Positions 24,241 through 32,894 of a stretch of 44,360 nucleotides of DNA are shown here, one piece after another. The stretch is from Bacteroidaceae bacterium (GTDB lineage: Bacteria > Bacteroidota > Bacteroidia > Bacteroidales > Bacteroidaceae): NCBI GenBank assembly GCA_016280445.1, contig JAEEGS010000018.1:1-44360 (forward strand). The letters run 5' to 3'. The notes below the pieces were generated by a model. The model did not search any database, was not told the origin of the DNA, and worked only from the letters and a program-made list of their open reading frames with translations. The first letter of the stretch is position 1. The number at the start of each line of letters is the position of its first letter. The position numbers and the translations under genes are program-made.

Positions 24241-24954
24241 AAACACGTGAAGACCCAAGAACACCATCACTCCGTTCATCAGCACCCAGAAGATGGCGAA
24301 CGGAAGGGTCTTGCGCATGATGTCGCCGTCCTGACCTTCCATGTCGCAGGCGGCTGTGGCGATGGCGATGGATTGGGGCGAAATCAGTTTGCCGCCTTCC
24401 GAACCGGCACAATTGGCAGCAGCGAGCCAATGGGTCTCGTTGCCAGCCACACCGAAGAATGTGCCCTGGTTCACCAGTCCCAAGTCATGTGCCGCTGTGG
24501 CTTGCAGTTTGCCGAAGAGGATGTTTGCATTAGTGGCACTGCCCGTAACGAAGGTTCCGATTGTGCCGATGAGTGGCGCGAAGAATGGGAATGACGAACC
24601 TGTCAGCAGCACCAGCAGCCCCTTGTCGCTGGTCATCCGGATGAACTGCGTCTTGATGGTCTCTATCTCCTTCGTTTCGCAAAGGATGTTGTAACTGAAG
24701 AGGGCAAAGATGATAATCAGAATAATGGGGAAGCAAGCCTTCAACACCCCCTCAAGCACCGACCACAGGGTGATGCCGTAGATGGATGCATCGGCAAACT
24801 TCTCGGGAATGATGCCCATGGACGGTACGGCAAACAAGGCCAAAAGGATGGTGACGATGATGGTGGCGAGGGCGCTCTTGTAGCCTGACACATGAAACCC
24901 CATCATCAGCACAATGAGCAACAGGATGGGGATGACAGAAATAAGGGCGGTCAT
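24238..24954 (-). CDS. L-lactate permease-like protein, internally shortened
   Basis: The 238-residue protein reads as the N-terminal and C-terminal parts of an LldP/LctP permease joined in frame. The N-part contains a run of hydrophobic segments ending MTSDKGLLVLLTGSS. The C-part resumes at FFAPLIGTIGTFVTGSATNANILFGKLQATAA and includes KLISPQSIAIATAACDMEGQDGDIMR, both strong LldP signatures. Full permeases are about 500-550 residues, so about 270 central residues are absent. The start at 24954 (MTALISVIPILLL) is preferred to 25002. Whether it is a working half-size transporter or a deletion product is open. Confidence 0.75.
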   Translation of the reverse strand: MTALISVIPILLLIVLMMGFHVSGYKSALATIIVTILLALFAVPSMGIIPEKFADASIYGITLWSVLEGVLKACFPIILIIIFALFSYNILCETKEIETIKTQFIRMTSDKGLLVLLTGSSFPFFAPLIGTIGTFVTGSATNANILFGKLQATAAHDLGLVNQGTFFGVAGNETHWLAAANCAGSEGGKLISPQSIAIATAACDMEGQDGDIMRKTLPFAIFWVLMNGVMVFLGLHVF

Positions 24955-25072
24955 AGATATTAGGTCGTAGTGTTTAGTGATTGTTTTGCAAATTAAGGAC
25001 ATTTTTTGTTATCTTACAAACTTTTCCAAAACATTTTCCTCAATTTCATTCGTGCATTTCTGATATTATCAC

Positions 25073-25080
25073 TACCTTTG
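25073..25080 (+). promoter_or_regulatory. -7 box for secreted protein gene
   Basis: TACCTTTG matches the consensus, 22 bases before the ATG at 25102. Confidence 0.65.
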
Positions 25081-25101
25081 AGGCCTAAAAACTGGGAAAT
25101 T

Positions 25102-26013
25102 ATGAACACGAAACTTTACAAAGCAGGGATTCAACACTGTACTCACCCTTTGAAGCGGATGATGATGCTGGCCGTCCTCCTGTGCTGCGCCATCTCTCTC
25201 ACGGCTCAAGAGGAGCAGGTAGAACGGAACCAGGTTTACAACATCATGCTGGGTACCATACGCTACACCCACCACAACGAACAATTGCCCCCGATTGGCG
25301 GTGCTGGCAGCATCTTGAAAGGAGTGCTGACCGGAACGAAATCGATACAGGCAGTCCACCACGAAGAGGCGGCAAGAAACGCCATTGTGCGCGGCCTCTC
25401 CAATGCCTACCGTTGGCGACTAAACGAACGGATGGCCATGTATGATGATGCAGGAGAAGGAGACCTTGTGGCCGACGGCCTCATCACCAACATACAAGTC
25501 TCGTCGGAATCCCGTTCCTATAAAGATAAGAACGGCAAGGTGCACATCACCACCGAATACAAAGGATTGGTGGAGGCGACTGTCACGATGACCAACGCGA
25601 GGACGGGCGAAGTGGTGGCCACCCCTGTGTTTTCTGACCAAAGCCTGTCCGCCTCCGACCCTGAGAGAGCACTCTCCGATGCCATGAACGGATTGGCCCG
25701 CCGCATCACCTCGTGGCTTAACCAGATGATGCCCCTGCAGGCCAATATCATTGAGGGCAATGCCATCAAGAAAAATAAACAGAAGAAAGTGTACATCGAC
25801 CTCGGCAACCGCGAAGGAGGTTTCTCAGGCCTTCACATGAGCGTTTACGTCGTCAAGACTGTGGCAGGTCGGGATGCACGTCAGCAAATCGGCAAACTGA
25901 AAATCGAAACTGTTCAGGGCGACGACATCAGCCTCTGCAAAGTGATTAGCGGCGGCAAAGAAATCAAGACCGCCATCGAAGCAGGCGAACAACTCCAGGT
26001 TGTATCTTATTGA
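25102..26013 (+). CDS. Exported hypothetical protein
   Basis: This is a 303-residue protein with a signal peptide ending SLTAQ, preceded by a rather long positively charged n-region. I do not recognise the family with confidence. The middle part (LVADGLITNIQVSSESR, VEATVTMTNARTGEVV, ALSDAMNGLARRITSWLNQ) has the strand-helix rhythm of CsgG/LpoB-type outer-membrane-associated domains. The C-terminal part (VYIDLGNREGGFSGLHMSVYVV) resembles a beta-rich cap. It converges with lysA, 10 bases apart. Confidence 0.75.
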   Translation: MNTKLYKAGIQHCTHPLKRMMMLAVLLCCAISLTAQEEQVERNQVYNIMLGTIRYTHHNEQLPPIGGAGSILKGVLTGTKSIQAVHHEEAARNAIVRGLSNAYRWRLNERMAMYDDAGEGDLVADGLITNIQVSSESRSYKDKNGKVHITTEYKGLVEATVTMTNARTGEVVATPVFSDQSLSASDPERALSDAMNGLARRITSWLNQMMPLQANIIEGNAIKKNKQKKVYIDLGNREGGFSGLHMSVYVVKTVAGRDARQQIGKLKIETVQGDDISLCKVISGGKEIKTAIEAGEQLQVVSY

Positions 26014-26023
26014 TGCAGTGCCC

Positions 26024-27187
26024 TTATTTCAGTTCCTCGCTCGTATATCCCTCAGGCAGTCGGCGGCAGTTGTAGCCGGAGGCCATGATTTCGCCGTAGG
26101 CACCGGCGGAGAGTAGGGCGAGGAGGTCGCCACGCTTGGTCTTGGTCAGCGTGATGTCCTTGTCGAAGACGTCGGAGGACTCGCAGATAGGACCCACCAC
26201 ATCGTAGGTGTCTGTCTCGGCGGAGGTGGCGGTGAGGTTGACAATACGATGGTGCGCATCGTAGAGGGCAGGGCGGATGAGGTCGGTGAAACCTGCATCA
26301 ACAATGGCGAATTTCTTGATGGCGTTCTCCTTCACATAGAGAACCTTGGTGATGAGAGCACCGCATTGACCAACGACGGCACGGCCGAGTTCGAAGTGAA
26401 CGGTCTGGCCGGGGCGTAGTTTGAGGTACTTGTCATACACGGCGAAGTAGTCCTTGAAGTTGGGGATGGGGTTGCCTTCAGGGTTGGCGTAGTCGATGCC
26501 GAGTCCGCCGCCCACGTTCACAATCTCAATCTTGATGCCTGCTGCCTCAAGTTGGTCTTGCAGGTCGTTGATGCGTTGGGCAAGGGCGATGAAGTCGTCC
26601 ATCTCAAGAATCTGCGAACCGATGTGGAAGTGGAGTCCCTTGAACTGCACGTTCTTCATTGTCTGTGCCAGACGAATCACCGTCTCCATGTCCTGCATGT
26701 CGATGCCGAATTTGTTCTCGGCCAGACCTGTGGTGATGTTGGCATGGGTGTGGGCACCCACGTTGGGGTTGATGCGGAAGCACACGGTGGCCACTTTTCC
26801 CTTGCGGGCGGCTATCTCGTTGATGACTTCCAGTTCGGGGATGCTCTCCACGTTGAAGCAGAAGATTTCCTTGTCGATGCCGAGTTCAATTTCCCAGTCG
26901 CTTTTGCCCACGCCGGCAAAAACGATTTTGTTGGCGGGAAAGCCAGCCTTGAGCACCTGCTCGATTTCGCCTCCCGACACGCAGTCGATGCCGAGACCTG
27001 CCTCGTTGATGACCTGAAGCACCTTGAGGTTGGCATTTGCTTTGACAGCGTAGTGTACGAAATAGTTGTCGTGTTTCTTGATTTCTGCGTTGATGGAGTC
27101 GAGTGTCTCGCGCAGGATGTTTGTGTCGTAATAGTAGAAAGGTGTGCGGATGCCCGCAAACCTTTCCACATGAGATGTTATAGCCAT
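26024..27187 (-). CDS. lysA: Diaminopimelate decarboxylase
   Basis: The 387-residue PLP enzyme makes lysine from meso-diaminopimelate. The PLP lysine lies in HYAVKANANLKVLQ near residue 50. Other family blocks are GIDCVSGGEIEQVLKAG, FNVESIPELEVINEIA, GLHFHIGSQI and VNVGGGLGIDY, and the C-terminal barrel has VGPICESSDVFD. It is the last gene of the operon, six bases after lysC. It belongs to the fold-III alanine racemase-like decarboxylases and looks complete. Confidence 0.96.
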   Translation of the reverse strand: MAITSHVERFAGIRTPFYYYDTNILRETLDSINAEIKKHDNYFVHYAVKANANLKVLQVINEAGLGIDCVSGGEIEQVLKAGFPANKIVFAGVGKSDWEIELGIDKEIFCFNVESIPELEVINEIAARKGKVATVCFRINPNVGAHTHANITTGLAENKFGIDMQDMETVIRLAQTMKNVQFKGLHFHIGSQILEMDDFIALAQRINDLQDQLEAAGIKIEIVNVGGGLGIDYANPEGNPIPNFKDYFAVYDKYLKLRPGQTVHFELGRAVVGQCGALITKVLYVKENAIKKFAIVDAGFTDLIRPALYDAHHRIVNLTATSAETDTYDVVGPICESSDVFDKDITLTKTKRGDLLALLSAGAYGEIMASGYNCRRLPEGYTSEELK

Positions 27188-27193
27188 AATTCT

Positions 27194-28510
27194 TTATTCG
27201 TTAAACAGATGGTCGCTCAGTGATTGCAGAGCCTTCTTCTTGTCCTCAGCAGAGATGAGGAACGAAATGTTGTGGTTGGAACCGCCGTAGGAAATCATGC
27301 GCACGGGGATGTTCTTGAGGGCTTCCGTGGCCTTGCTTTCAAATCCGACGTTCTCGGCTTCGAGGTCGCCCACCACGCAGATGATGCACATGTCCTTGTC
27401 CACGTGTACATGACCGAATTTCTTCAGTTCGTTCACGATGGCGTCGAGGTGGGTGATGTTGTCGATGGACACGCTCACGCCCACTTCGGAGGTGGCAATC
27501 ATGTCGATGGAAGTCTTGTACGACTCGAAAATCTCGAACACTTTACGCAGGAAGCCGTATGCCAGCAGCATGCGCGATGAGGTGATTTTGATGGCGGTGA
27601 TGTTGTCCTTGGCAGCCACGGCCTTGATTTTGCCGCGTTCGGTCTCGTTGCTGATGACCGTTCCGGGAGCCGTCGGATCCATCGTGTTCAGCAGTTTCAC
27701 GGGGATGCCTGCATACTTGGCTGGCTGCACACATGTCGGGTGCAGAATCTTCGCACCGAAGTAGGCCAGTTCGGCAGCCTCTTCGAAGTGCAGGTGGTTC
27801 ACCGGCTGGGTCTTCTCCACGAAGCGTGGGTCGTTGTTGTGCATGCCGTCGATGTCGGTCCAGATTTGAATCTCCGAAGCACCTACAGCCGCACCGATGA
27901 GCGATGCTGTGTAGTCACTTCCGCCACGCTGCAGGTTGTCAATCTCGCCATAAGCGTTGCGGCAGATGAAGCCCTGCGTGATGTAGATTTCCTTGCCCGG
28001 ATTCTCGTCGAGTTGAATCTTGATTTTCTCGCGGATGTATTCCAGGTCAGGCTCCGAGTTCTTGTCGGTGCGCATGAACTCCAGCGCGGGGATGAGGGTG
28101 GCGTTGTGACCCTGCTCGATGAGGTAGTTCGTCACCATGTTGGTCGAGAGGATTTCGCCCTGGGCCACGATGATTTTCTCCTCGAACATCGTGAAGATGC
28201 CCTTGGTGAAGGAACGCAGGTAGTCAAACTCCTCCTTGATGAAGTTGAGGGTCTGCTGCTTCATTGCATCGGTGGTGTAGAGTTCATCCACGTGCTTCTT
28301 ATATTTCTTCTCCAGCGCGTTGATGGTTTCGTTTGCGCCTTCTGGATTCTTCTTGTAGAGGTAGTCAGAGATTTCCACCAGCGAGTTGGTGGTGCCCGAC
28401 ATGGCCGAGAGCACAACAATCTTCTGCTCGCCGTCGGTGATGAGTTTCACGACATCCTTCATTCGCTGAGGGGTGCCGACGGATGTTCCGCCAAACTTGA
28501 GTACTTTCAT
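27194..28510 (-). CDS. lysC: Aspartate kinase
   Basis: This is a 438-residue monofunctional aspartokinase, the first step of the aspartate family of amino acids. The N-terminus MKVLKFGGTSVGTPQRM is diagnostic. RGGSDYTASLIGAAV binds ATP and FEEAAELAYFGAKILHP is the conserved C-terminal part of the kinase domain. Two ACT-type regulatory domains follow (LAYGFLRKVFEIFESYKTSIDMIATSEVGVSV and EAENVGFESKATEALKNIPV). The absence of a homoserine dehydrogenase domain and the pairing with lysA suggest lysine-sensitive control. Confidence 0.96.
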   Translation of the reverse strand: MKVLKFGGTSVGTPQRMKDVVKLITDGEQKIVVLSAMSGTTNSLVEISDYLYKKNPEGANETINALEKKYKKHVDELYTTDAMKQQTLNFIKEEFDYLRSFTKGIFTMFEEKIIVAQGEILSTNMVTNYLIEQGHNATLIPALEFMRTDKNSEPDLEYIREKIKIQLDENPGKEIYITQGFICRNAYGEIDNLQRGGSDYTASLIGAAVGASEIQIWTDIDGMHNNDPRFVEKTQPVNHLHFEEAAELAYFGAKILHPTCVQPAKYAGIPVKLLNTMDPTAPGTVISNETERGKIKAVAAKDNITAIKITSSRMLLAYGFLRKVFEIFESYKTSIDMIATSEVGVSVSIDNITHLDAIVNELKKFGHVHVDKDMCIICVVGDLEAENVGFESKATEALKNIPVRMISYGGSNHNISFLISAEDKKKALQSLSDHLFNE

Positions 28511-28531
28511 AAATATAATATATGTATTGTT

Positions 28532-29239
28532 TTAATCAATTTCTTCGATTGTTTCTTCCTCCCGCTCCTGCAGGGTCACATCGGTCAGTTGATGATTCTC
28601 ACAGAGCAGTTGGCGTCCTGGGAACTCCTCAATCAAGTTCAGGTTGTGGGTAATCATCACGACGGTGCTTCCTGCTCCGCAGATTTGTCGCAGAAGGCCC
28701 AAAATCTGTCGGCTGGTTTCAGCATCGAGGTTGCCCGTCGGCTCATCGGCCAGGATGAGTCGGGGACGGTTCAGGATGGCACGTGCGATGACCACGCGCT
28801 GCTGTTCGCCGCCCGAGAGTTCCGACGGCATCTTGTAGCCCTTCGTGGACATGCCCACCAGTTCCAGCACGTCGCTGATGCGCTGGTTGATTTCCAACTT
28901 GTTGGTCCATCCTGTGGCCTTCAGCACGAAGCGCAGGTTGGCATCCACGGTGCGGTCGGTCAGCAGTTGGAAGTCCTGGAAGATGACGCCCAGTTTTCTG
29001 CGGAGTTCGGGCAGATGACGACGTTTCAGCGTGGTCATGTCGTAGTCCATCACTCTCGCTTCGCCTTCCTTCACGGGGATTTCGCCATAGATGGTCTTCA
29101 GCAAGGAACTCTTGCCCGCACCCACCTTGCCGGTGAGATAGACAAATTCACCTTCGCCAATCTGCAAGTTGACGTTTTGCAACACCAACTGCGACTCCTG
29201 ATAGACGTTCACGTCCTTGTAATCAATCAGATTCGCCAT
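28532..29239 (-). CDS. ftsE: Cell division ATP-binding protein FtsE
   Basis: The 235-residue ABC ATPase has Walker A GKVGAGKS at residues 37-44, the signature ELSGGEQQR, Walker B LILADEPTGNLD and the H-loop MITHN. The EGEFVYLTGKVGAGKSSLL start and the overall length match FtsE, partner of the FtsX membrane protein that activates septal peptidoglycan hydrolases. ftsX is not adjacent here. A LolD-type exporter ATPase is a close alternative. It sits nine bases after hisIE within the operon. Confidence 0.85.
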   Translation of the reverse strand: MANLIDYKDVNVYQESQLVLQNVNLQIGEGEFVYLTGKVGAGKSSLLKTIYGEIPVKEGEARVMDYDMTTLKRRHLPELRRKLGVIFQDFQLLTDRTVDANLRFVLKATGWTNKLEINQRISDVLELVGMSTKGYKMPSELSGGEQQRVVIARAILNRPRLILADEPTGNLDAETSRQILGLLRQICGAGSTVVMITHNLNLIEEFPGRQLLCENHQLTDVTLQEREEETIEEID

Positions 29240-29248
29240 AGTTACGGT

Positions 29249-29860
29249 TTAGTGTTTATGCCAGTTTGGGTCGTGGCGTTCAGCCAGTTCTGCTGCCAGG
29301 TCCTCGATGGTCAAGCCCTTCGAGGTGAGCAGCACGATGAGGTGGTAGAGCATGTCGGAAGCCTCATAGACGAGTCGCTCGTTGTTGTTGGCAACGGCCT
29401 CGATGACTGCCTCCAGTGCCTCTTCGCCCACTTTTTGTGCCATGCGGTGACAACCGTCCTTGAAGAGGGAAGTGGTGTAACTGCCTTCGGGCATCTCCTC
29501 GTGACGCTTCTCGATGAAACGCTGCAACTCCACCAGGAACATGATGGGGTTGTCGTTCTTCTCGTTCCAGCAGGTGTCGGCACCCGTGTGGCACACAGGT
29601 CCCACAGGATTTGCCTTGATGAGCAGGGTGTCCTTGTCGCAGTCGTTCAGAATCTCCACCACGTTGAGGAAGTTGCCGCTCGTCTCGCCCTTGGTCCAGA
29701 GCGTCTGGCGAGTGCGGCTATAGAAAGTCACTTTACCTGTTTCCACCGTCTTGTTGTATGCCTCCTCGTTCATGAAGCCGAGCATCAGCACCTTCAGCGT
29801 CTTGGCATCCTGCACAATGGCGGGCACCAGACCATCCATTTTCTTGAAATCAATTTCCAT
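29249..29860 (-). CDS. hisI: Histidine biosynthesis bifunctional protein HisIE
   Basis: This 203-residue fusion catalyses steps 2 and 3 of histidine synthesis: phosphoribosyl-ATP pyrophosphohydrolase and phosphoribosyl-AMP cyclohydrolase. The cyclohydrolase domain is N-terminal (MLGFMNEEAY, RTRQTLWTKGETSGN, CHTGADTCWNE metal ligands), and the pyrophosphohydrolase domain is C-terminal (SYTTSLFKDGCHRMAQKVGEEALEAVIEA). The spacer to hisF carries a 9-base tandem repeat. Confidence 0.96.
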   Translation of the reverse strand: MEIDFKKMDGLVPAIVQDAKTLKVLMLGFMNEEAYNKTVETGKVTFYSRTRQTLWTKGETSGNFLNVVEILNDCDKDTLLIKANPVGPVCHTGADTCWNEKNDNPIMFLVELQRFIEKRHEEMPEGSYTTSLFKDGCHRMAQKVGEEALEAVIEAVANNNERLVYEASDMLYHLIVLLTSKGLTIEDLAAELAERHDPNWHKH

Positions 29861-29884
29861 TATGTTGTCTTTTTCTGTTTTGTT

Positions 29885-29975
29885 CTGTTTTTTTCTCCGG
29901 ATTTTCCGTGTTCTCCGGATATTCCGGATTTTCCAGACTTTCCGGATTTTCCAGATATTCCGGATTTCCGGAATT
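29885..29975. repeat. Nonamer tandem repeat TTCCGGA-type, hisIE-hisF spacer
   Basis: Units of about nine bases built on TTTTCCGGA and ATATTCCGGA repeat roughly nine times with few changes. The same unit, on the same strand, recurs in frame inside the primase gene at 37727-37832 and 38158-38217. Confidence 0.8.
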
Positions 29976-29977
29976 TC

Positions 29978-30769
29978 TCAAAGTCTCACATTCACTCCCT
30001 CATTCCTCAAATACTGCTTCAGTTCAGGAATGGGAATCTCTCCGAAGTGGAACACGCTGGCGGCCAGGGCGGCGTCGCTGTGCCCGTTGATGAACGTGTC
30101 GCGGAAGTGCTCCCTGCATCCTGCACCGCCCGAGGCAATCACGGGGATGGTCAGCGAGTCGGACAGTTTCCGCAGGGCAGCGTCGGCAAAGCCGCGTTTC
30201 ACACCGTCGTGATTCATCGACGTGAACAGAATCTCGCCTGCACCTCGCTCGTTCACCTCCTTGGCCCAGTCGAAGAGTTTGTATTCGGTCGGCACACGTC
30301 CGCCATTCACATAGCATCGCCAGTCACCGTCGATGCGTGGGTCGCCGTTCTCATGCACCGTGTCATCCTCACATTTCGCGTCAATCGCCACCACACACAC
30401 CTGACTGCCGAAGTGCTTGGCTATCTCGTCAATCAACTCAGGGCGTCTCAGCGCTGCCGAGTTGATGCTCACCTTGTCGGCACCTGCATTCAGGAGCCTG
30501 TCCACATCGGCCAGTTCGTTGATGCCGCCACCCACCGTGAAGGGGATGTTGATTTCCTGCGCGATGCGTTTCACCAGATCCGTGAAGGTCTTGCGTCCCT
30601 CGTGCGAGGCCGTGATGTCGAGATACACCAGTTCGTCCGCACCCTGCTCGCTGTACAGTTTGCCCAACTCAATCGGGTCGCCAGCCTGACGCAGGTTCAC
30701 GAAGTTCGTGCCCTTCACCGTCTGCCCGTCCTTAATGTCCAAACAAGGTATGATTCTTTTTGCTAACAT
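29978..30769 (-). CDS. hisF: Imidazole glycerol phosphate synthase subunit HisF
   Basis: The 263-residue (beta/alpha)8 cyclase partner of HisH makes imidazole glycerol phosphate and AICAR. The catalytic aspartates are D11 ([11 protein letters not shown]) and the one in VVAIDAKCE. Phosphate-binding segments are [31 protein letters not shown] and VIASGGAG. It is slightly longer than the usual ~252 residues. hisA lies upstream on the same strand. Confidence 0.97.
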   Translation of the reverse strand: MLAKRIIPCLDIKDGQTVKGTNFVNLRQAGDPIELGKLYSEQGADELVYLDITASHEGRKTFTDLVKRIAQEINIPFTVGGGINELADVDRLLNAGADKVSINSAALRRPELIDEIAKHFGSQVCVVAIDAKCEDDTVHENGDPRIDGDWRCYVNGGRVPTEYKLFDWAKEVNERGAGEILFTSMNHDGVKRGFADAALRKLSDSLTIPVIASGGAGCREHFRDTFINGHSDAALAASVFHFGEIPIPELKQYLRNEGVNVRL

Positions 30770-30778
30770 CTCTCCTAA

Positions 30779-30828
30779 AAAAACTTCAACTCTTCAATTT
30801 TTCAACTCTTCAACTCTTCAATTTTTTT
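30779..30828. repeat. Octamer/nonamer tandem repeat, hisF-hisA spacer
   Basis: The spacer is built from CTTCAATTTTTCAA and CTTCAACT units (about 5 copies). It replaces the usual ribosome-binding region of hisF. Confidence 0.75.
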
Positions 30829-31551
30829 TCATCCTAAGTATTTCTCCAACTCCTCCATCTTGATTTTTCCCTCATAGATCGCTTTGCCGAACACCACGGC
30901 AGGGATGCCCGCCGAGTTCAGCATGTCGATGTCCTCGATGCAACTCACACCGCCGCTGGCAATCAGATAGAGGTTGGGAAACTCTTTCCTGATGTCCTCA
31001 TACAGGCGGACAGCAGGGCCTTCCAGCATGCCGTCCTTGCTGATGTCGGTGCAGAGCACGTTGTCCACGCCCTTGGCCACATAGCGTTGCAGGAAAGGCA
31101 GCAGTTCGTCCTCGCCTTCCTCCTTCCAGCCGTTGATGCTGATGCGTCCGTTCTTCACGTCGGCGCCAAGGATGATTTTGTTGTCGTTGTACTTCTCGAG
31201 CCAAGTCTCGAACAGTTCGGGCTTCTTCACCGCCACGCTGCCGATGGTCACCATCGTGGCACCGCTGGCAAAGGCGATGTCGATGTCCTCGTCGCTCTTG
31301 ATGCCGCCGCCGAAGTCAATCACCAGCGAGGTGTGGTCGGCAATGCGCTCGATGGTCTTGTGGTTGACGATGTGCTGCGAACGCGCACCGTCCAGGTCCA
31401 CCGTGTGCAAACGACGGATGCCGTGTGCCTCAAACATCTTGGCCACCTCCAGCGGGTCTTCGTTATACACCTTCTTCGTGTCGTAGTCACCCTGGGTGAG
31501 CCGCACGCATTTGCCGTCGATAATGTCAATTGCAGGAATTATTTCAATCAT
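30829..31551 (-). CDS. hisA: Phosphoribosylformimino-5-aminoimidazole carboxamide ribotide isomerase HisA
   Basis: The 240-residue barrel enzyme performs the Amadori rearrangement of step 4. The catalytic base is D9 (IIPAIDIIDGKCVRL) and the second acid lies in IILGADVKNGRISINGW. Phosphate grips are VIDFGGGIKSDED and LIASGGVSC. Length and motif order are those of a complete HisA. Confidence 0.97.
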   Translation of the reverse strand: MIEIIPAIDIIDGKCVRLTQGDYDTKKVYNEDPLEVAKMFEAHGIRRLHTVDLDGARSQHIVNHKTIERIADHTSLVIDFGGGIKSDEDIDIAFASGATMVTIGSVAVKKPELFETWLEKYNDNKIILGADVKNGRISINGWKEEGEDELLPFLQRYVAKGVDNVLCTDISKDGMLEGPAVRLYEDIRKEFPNLYLIASGGVSCIEDIDMLNSAGIPAVVFGKAIYEGKIKMEELEKYLG

Positions 31552-31562
31552 TGTTTCCTAAC

Positions 31563-31620
31563 TTTCACTTTTCAGAACTTCAATTCTTCAATTCTTCAAT
31601 TTTTCAATTCTATAAAATTC
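31563..31620. repeat. Octamer tandem repeat, hisA-hisH spacer
   Basis: Units of TTCAATTC and TTCAATTT repeat about four times and run into the first bases of the hisH 3' end. Confidence 0.7.
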
Positions 31621-32192
31621 TTCAAAATCCGTTCGCCCACCTTGCCGCTTTTCTCCGGATGGAACTGCGTGGCAAAGAAATTGTCCTTGTGCAGCGCGGA
31701 AGAGTAGGGCTGTATGTAGTTGGTCGTGGCGATGGTCCAGTTGCAGGTGGGCACATAGAAACTGTGCACGAAATACACGAACTCTGGCTTCTCAAACCCG
31801 TCGAACAGCGGGCTCTTTGTGTCCTCCACCGTGTTCCATCCCATCTGAGGCACCTTGTCCTCGTGCACTTTCGGAATGAAACGTTTCACGTCCACGTCGA
31901 ACACGCCCAGACACTCCGTGTCCTGCTCCTCGCTGTGGCGGCACAGCAGTTGCATGCCGATGCAGATGCCCAGCACAGGCTGCTTCAAGTTCACAATCAA
32001 CTCGTCCAGACGGTGTGCCTTCAGATAGGCCATCGTGCTGTGTGCTTCGCCCTGTCCGGGGAAGATGACACGGTCGGCCGATTGAATCAATTCGGGGTTG
32101 TCGGTCACCATCGGTTCCAGTCCCAAACGCTTCACGGCATTCTCCACCGAACCTATGTTGCCCGCATTATATTTTACAATCGCTACGTTCAT
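31596..32192 (-). CDS. hisH: Imidazole glycerol phosphate synthase subunit HisH
   Basis: The 198-residue glutaminase feeds ammonia to HisF. The catalytic triad is visible: C77 in LGICIGMQLL, and H and E in FATQFHPEKSG near the C-terminus. The N-terminal VAIVKYNAGNIGSVENA is typical. It is the first gene of the operon; a TACCTTTG -7 box lies at 32229-32222. Confidence 0.97.
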   Translation of the reverse strand: MNVAIVKYNAGNIGSVENAVKRLGLEPMVTDNPELIQSADRVIFPGQGEAHSTMAYLKAHRLDELIVNLKQPVLGICIGMQLLCRHSEEQDTECLGVFDVDVKRFIPKVHEDKVPQMGWNTVEDTKSPLFDGFEKPEFVYFVHSFYVPTCNWTIATTNYIQPYSSALHKDNFFATQFHPEKSGKVGERILKNFIELKN

Positions 32193-32221
32193 TTTGCTTC
32201 ACTAAACCACATAAAACGGCA

Positions 32222-32229
32222 CAAAGGTA
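32222..32229 (-). promoter_or_regulatory. -7 box for his-fts-lys operon
   Basis: TACCTTTG on the minus strand, 29 bases before the hisH ATG. No other good box is seen before lysA, so it could drive all seven genes. Confidence 0.65.
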
Positions 32230-32285
32230 CGACTTTTCAGCGAGATACGCACAAAATACACCAAGAAATCAGCATAAAAAGACAT

Positions 32286-32326
32286 AAAAAAACTGTCCGG
32301 CACACAGTTGTTCGTGTGTCGGACAG
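32286..32326 (-). terminator. Intrinsic terminator of HU-HIG gene
   Basis: On the minus strand CTGTCCGACACAC pairs with GTGTGCCGGACAG (stem 32293-32305 with 32314-32326, one mismatch/wobble), followed by TTTTTT. It separates the HU gene from the his operon promoter. Confidence 0.85.
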
Positions 32327-32340
32327 CAACAAGCAGGTTG

Positions 32341-32778
32341 TTAGCCCTCGTCATCGTCGTCGTCACCGCCGCCGCTCTCAGGCTTCAGGCTCACAGCCTC
32401 AGCCTCGCTCATGCTGAGTTCGCTGAGCATGTCCTTGAACGCTTTGCCGGGATAGAAGGAGATTTTTTTCACCTTCACGGTGTCGAGGGTCGTCTCCTCC
32501 AGCGTGTGTGCCACCTTCGAGTTGAACACGGGTTTGAACGAGCCGAAGTCGCCCATCTTCACGCCGTGGCCAATCTCCATGTAGTGCACCAGACGGTTCA
32601 CCAGCGCGTCAATCACCGATTTGGTCTGTGCGGGGTTCACGCCACACGAATTAGAACACTCGCTCACCAGTTGTCCGAACGTCACCTGAGGGAAGGTGAG
32701 CTGGCGGAGCTTGTACACCTCTGGCTTGCCCTCACGATACGTGAGACGCACTTTAGCCTTGCGATACTGAATTCCCAT
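32341..32778 (-). CDS. HU-HIG family DNA-binding protein
   Basis: The 145-residue protein belongs to the long HU-like family of Bacteroidetes: VTFGQLVSECSNSCGVNPAQTKSVIDALVNRLVHYMEIGHGVKMGDFGSFKP is the HU core, followed by VKKISFYPGKAFKDML. The tail is Gly/Asp-rich (GGGDDDDDEG). Members bend DNA and are often found in phage- or capsule-locus-associated cassettes beside amidase-like or DUF5675-like genes, as here. Confidence 0.88.
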   Translation of the reverse strand: MGIQYRKAKVRLTYREGKPEVYKLRQLTFPQVTFGQLVSECSNSCGVNPAQTKSVIDALVNRLVHYMEIGHGVKMGDFGSFKPVFNSKVAHTLEETTLDTVKVKKISFYPGKAFKDMLSELSMSEAEAVSLKPESGGGDDDDDEG

Positions 32779-32833
32779 AATTTTGTTCCTTTCTTTTTAA
32801 TGGGGGTTCATAATAAATTTAACTAACACTTAT

Positions 32834-32893
32834 GGTCGGATTATTCCGATTACTCCGATTACTCCGATTACTCCGATTATTCCGATTGCTCTG
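32834..32893. repeat. Nonamer tandem repeat next to the DUF5675-like gene
   Basis: ATTACTCCG/ATTATTCCG units repeat about seven times between 32834 and 32893, reaching the stop of the next gene. The unit length of nine is the same as in the other arrays. Confidence 0.8.
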
Positions 32894-32894
32894 A

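Noticed and set aside
27740-30766. Very long open frame (about 1008 codons) on the plus strand
   Set aside because: It lies antisense to lysC, ftsE, hisIE and hisF, which are unmistakable. Its product is low-complexity and without motifs; it arises from codon bias of the real genes.
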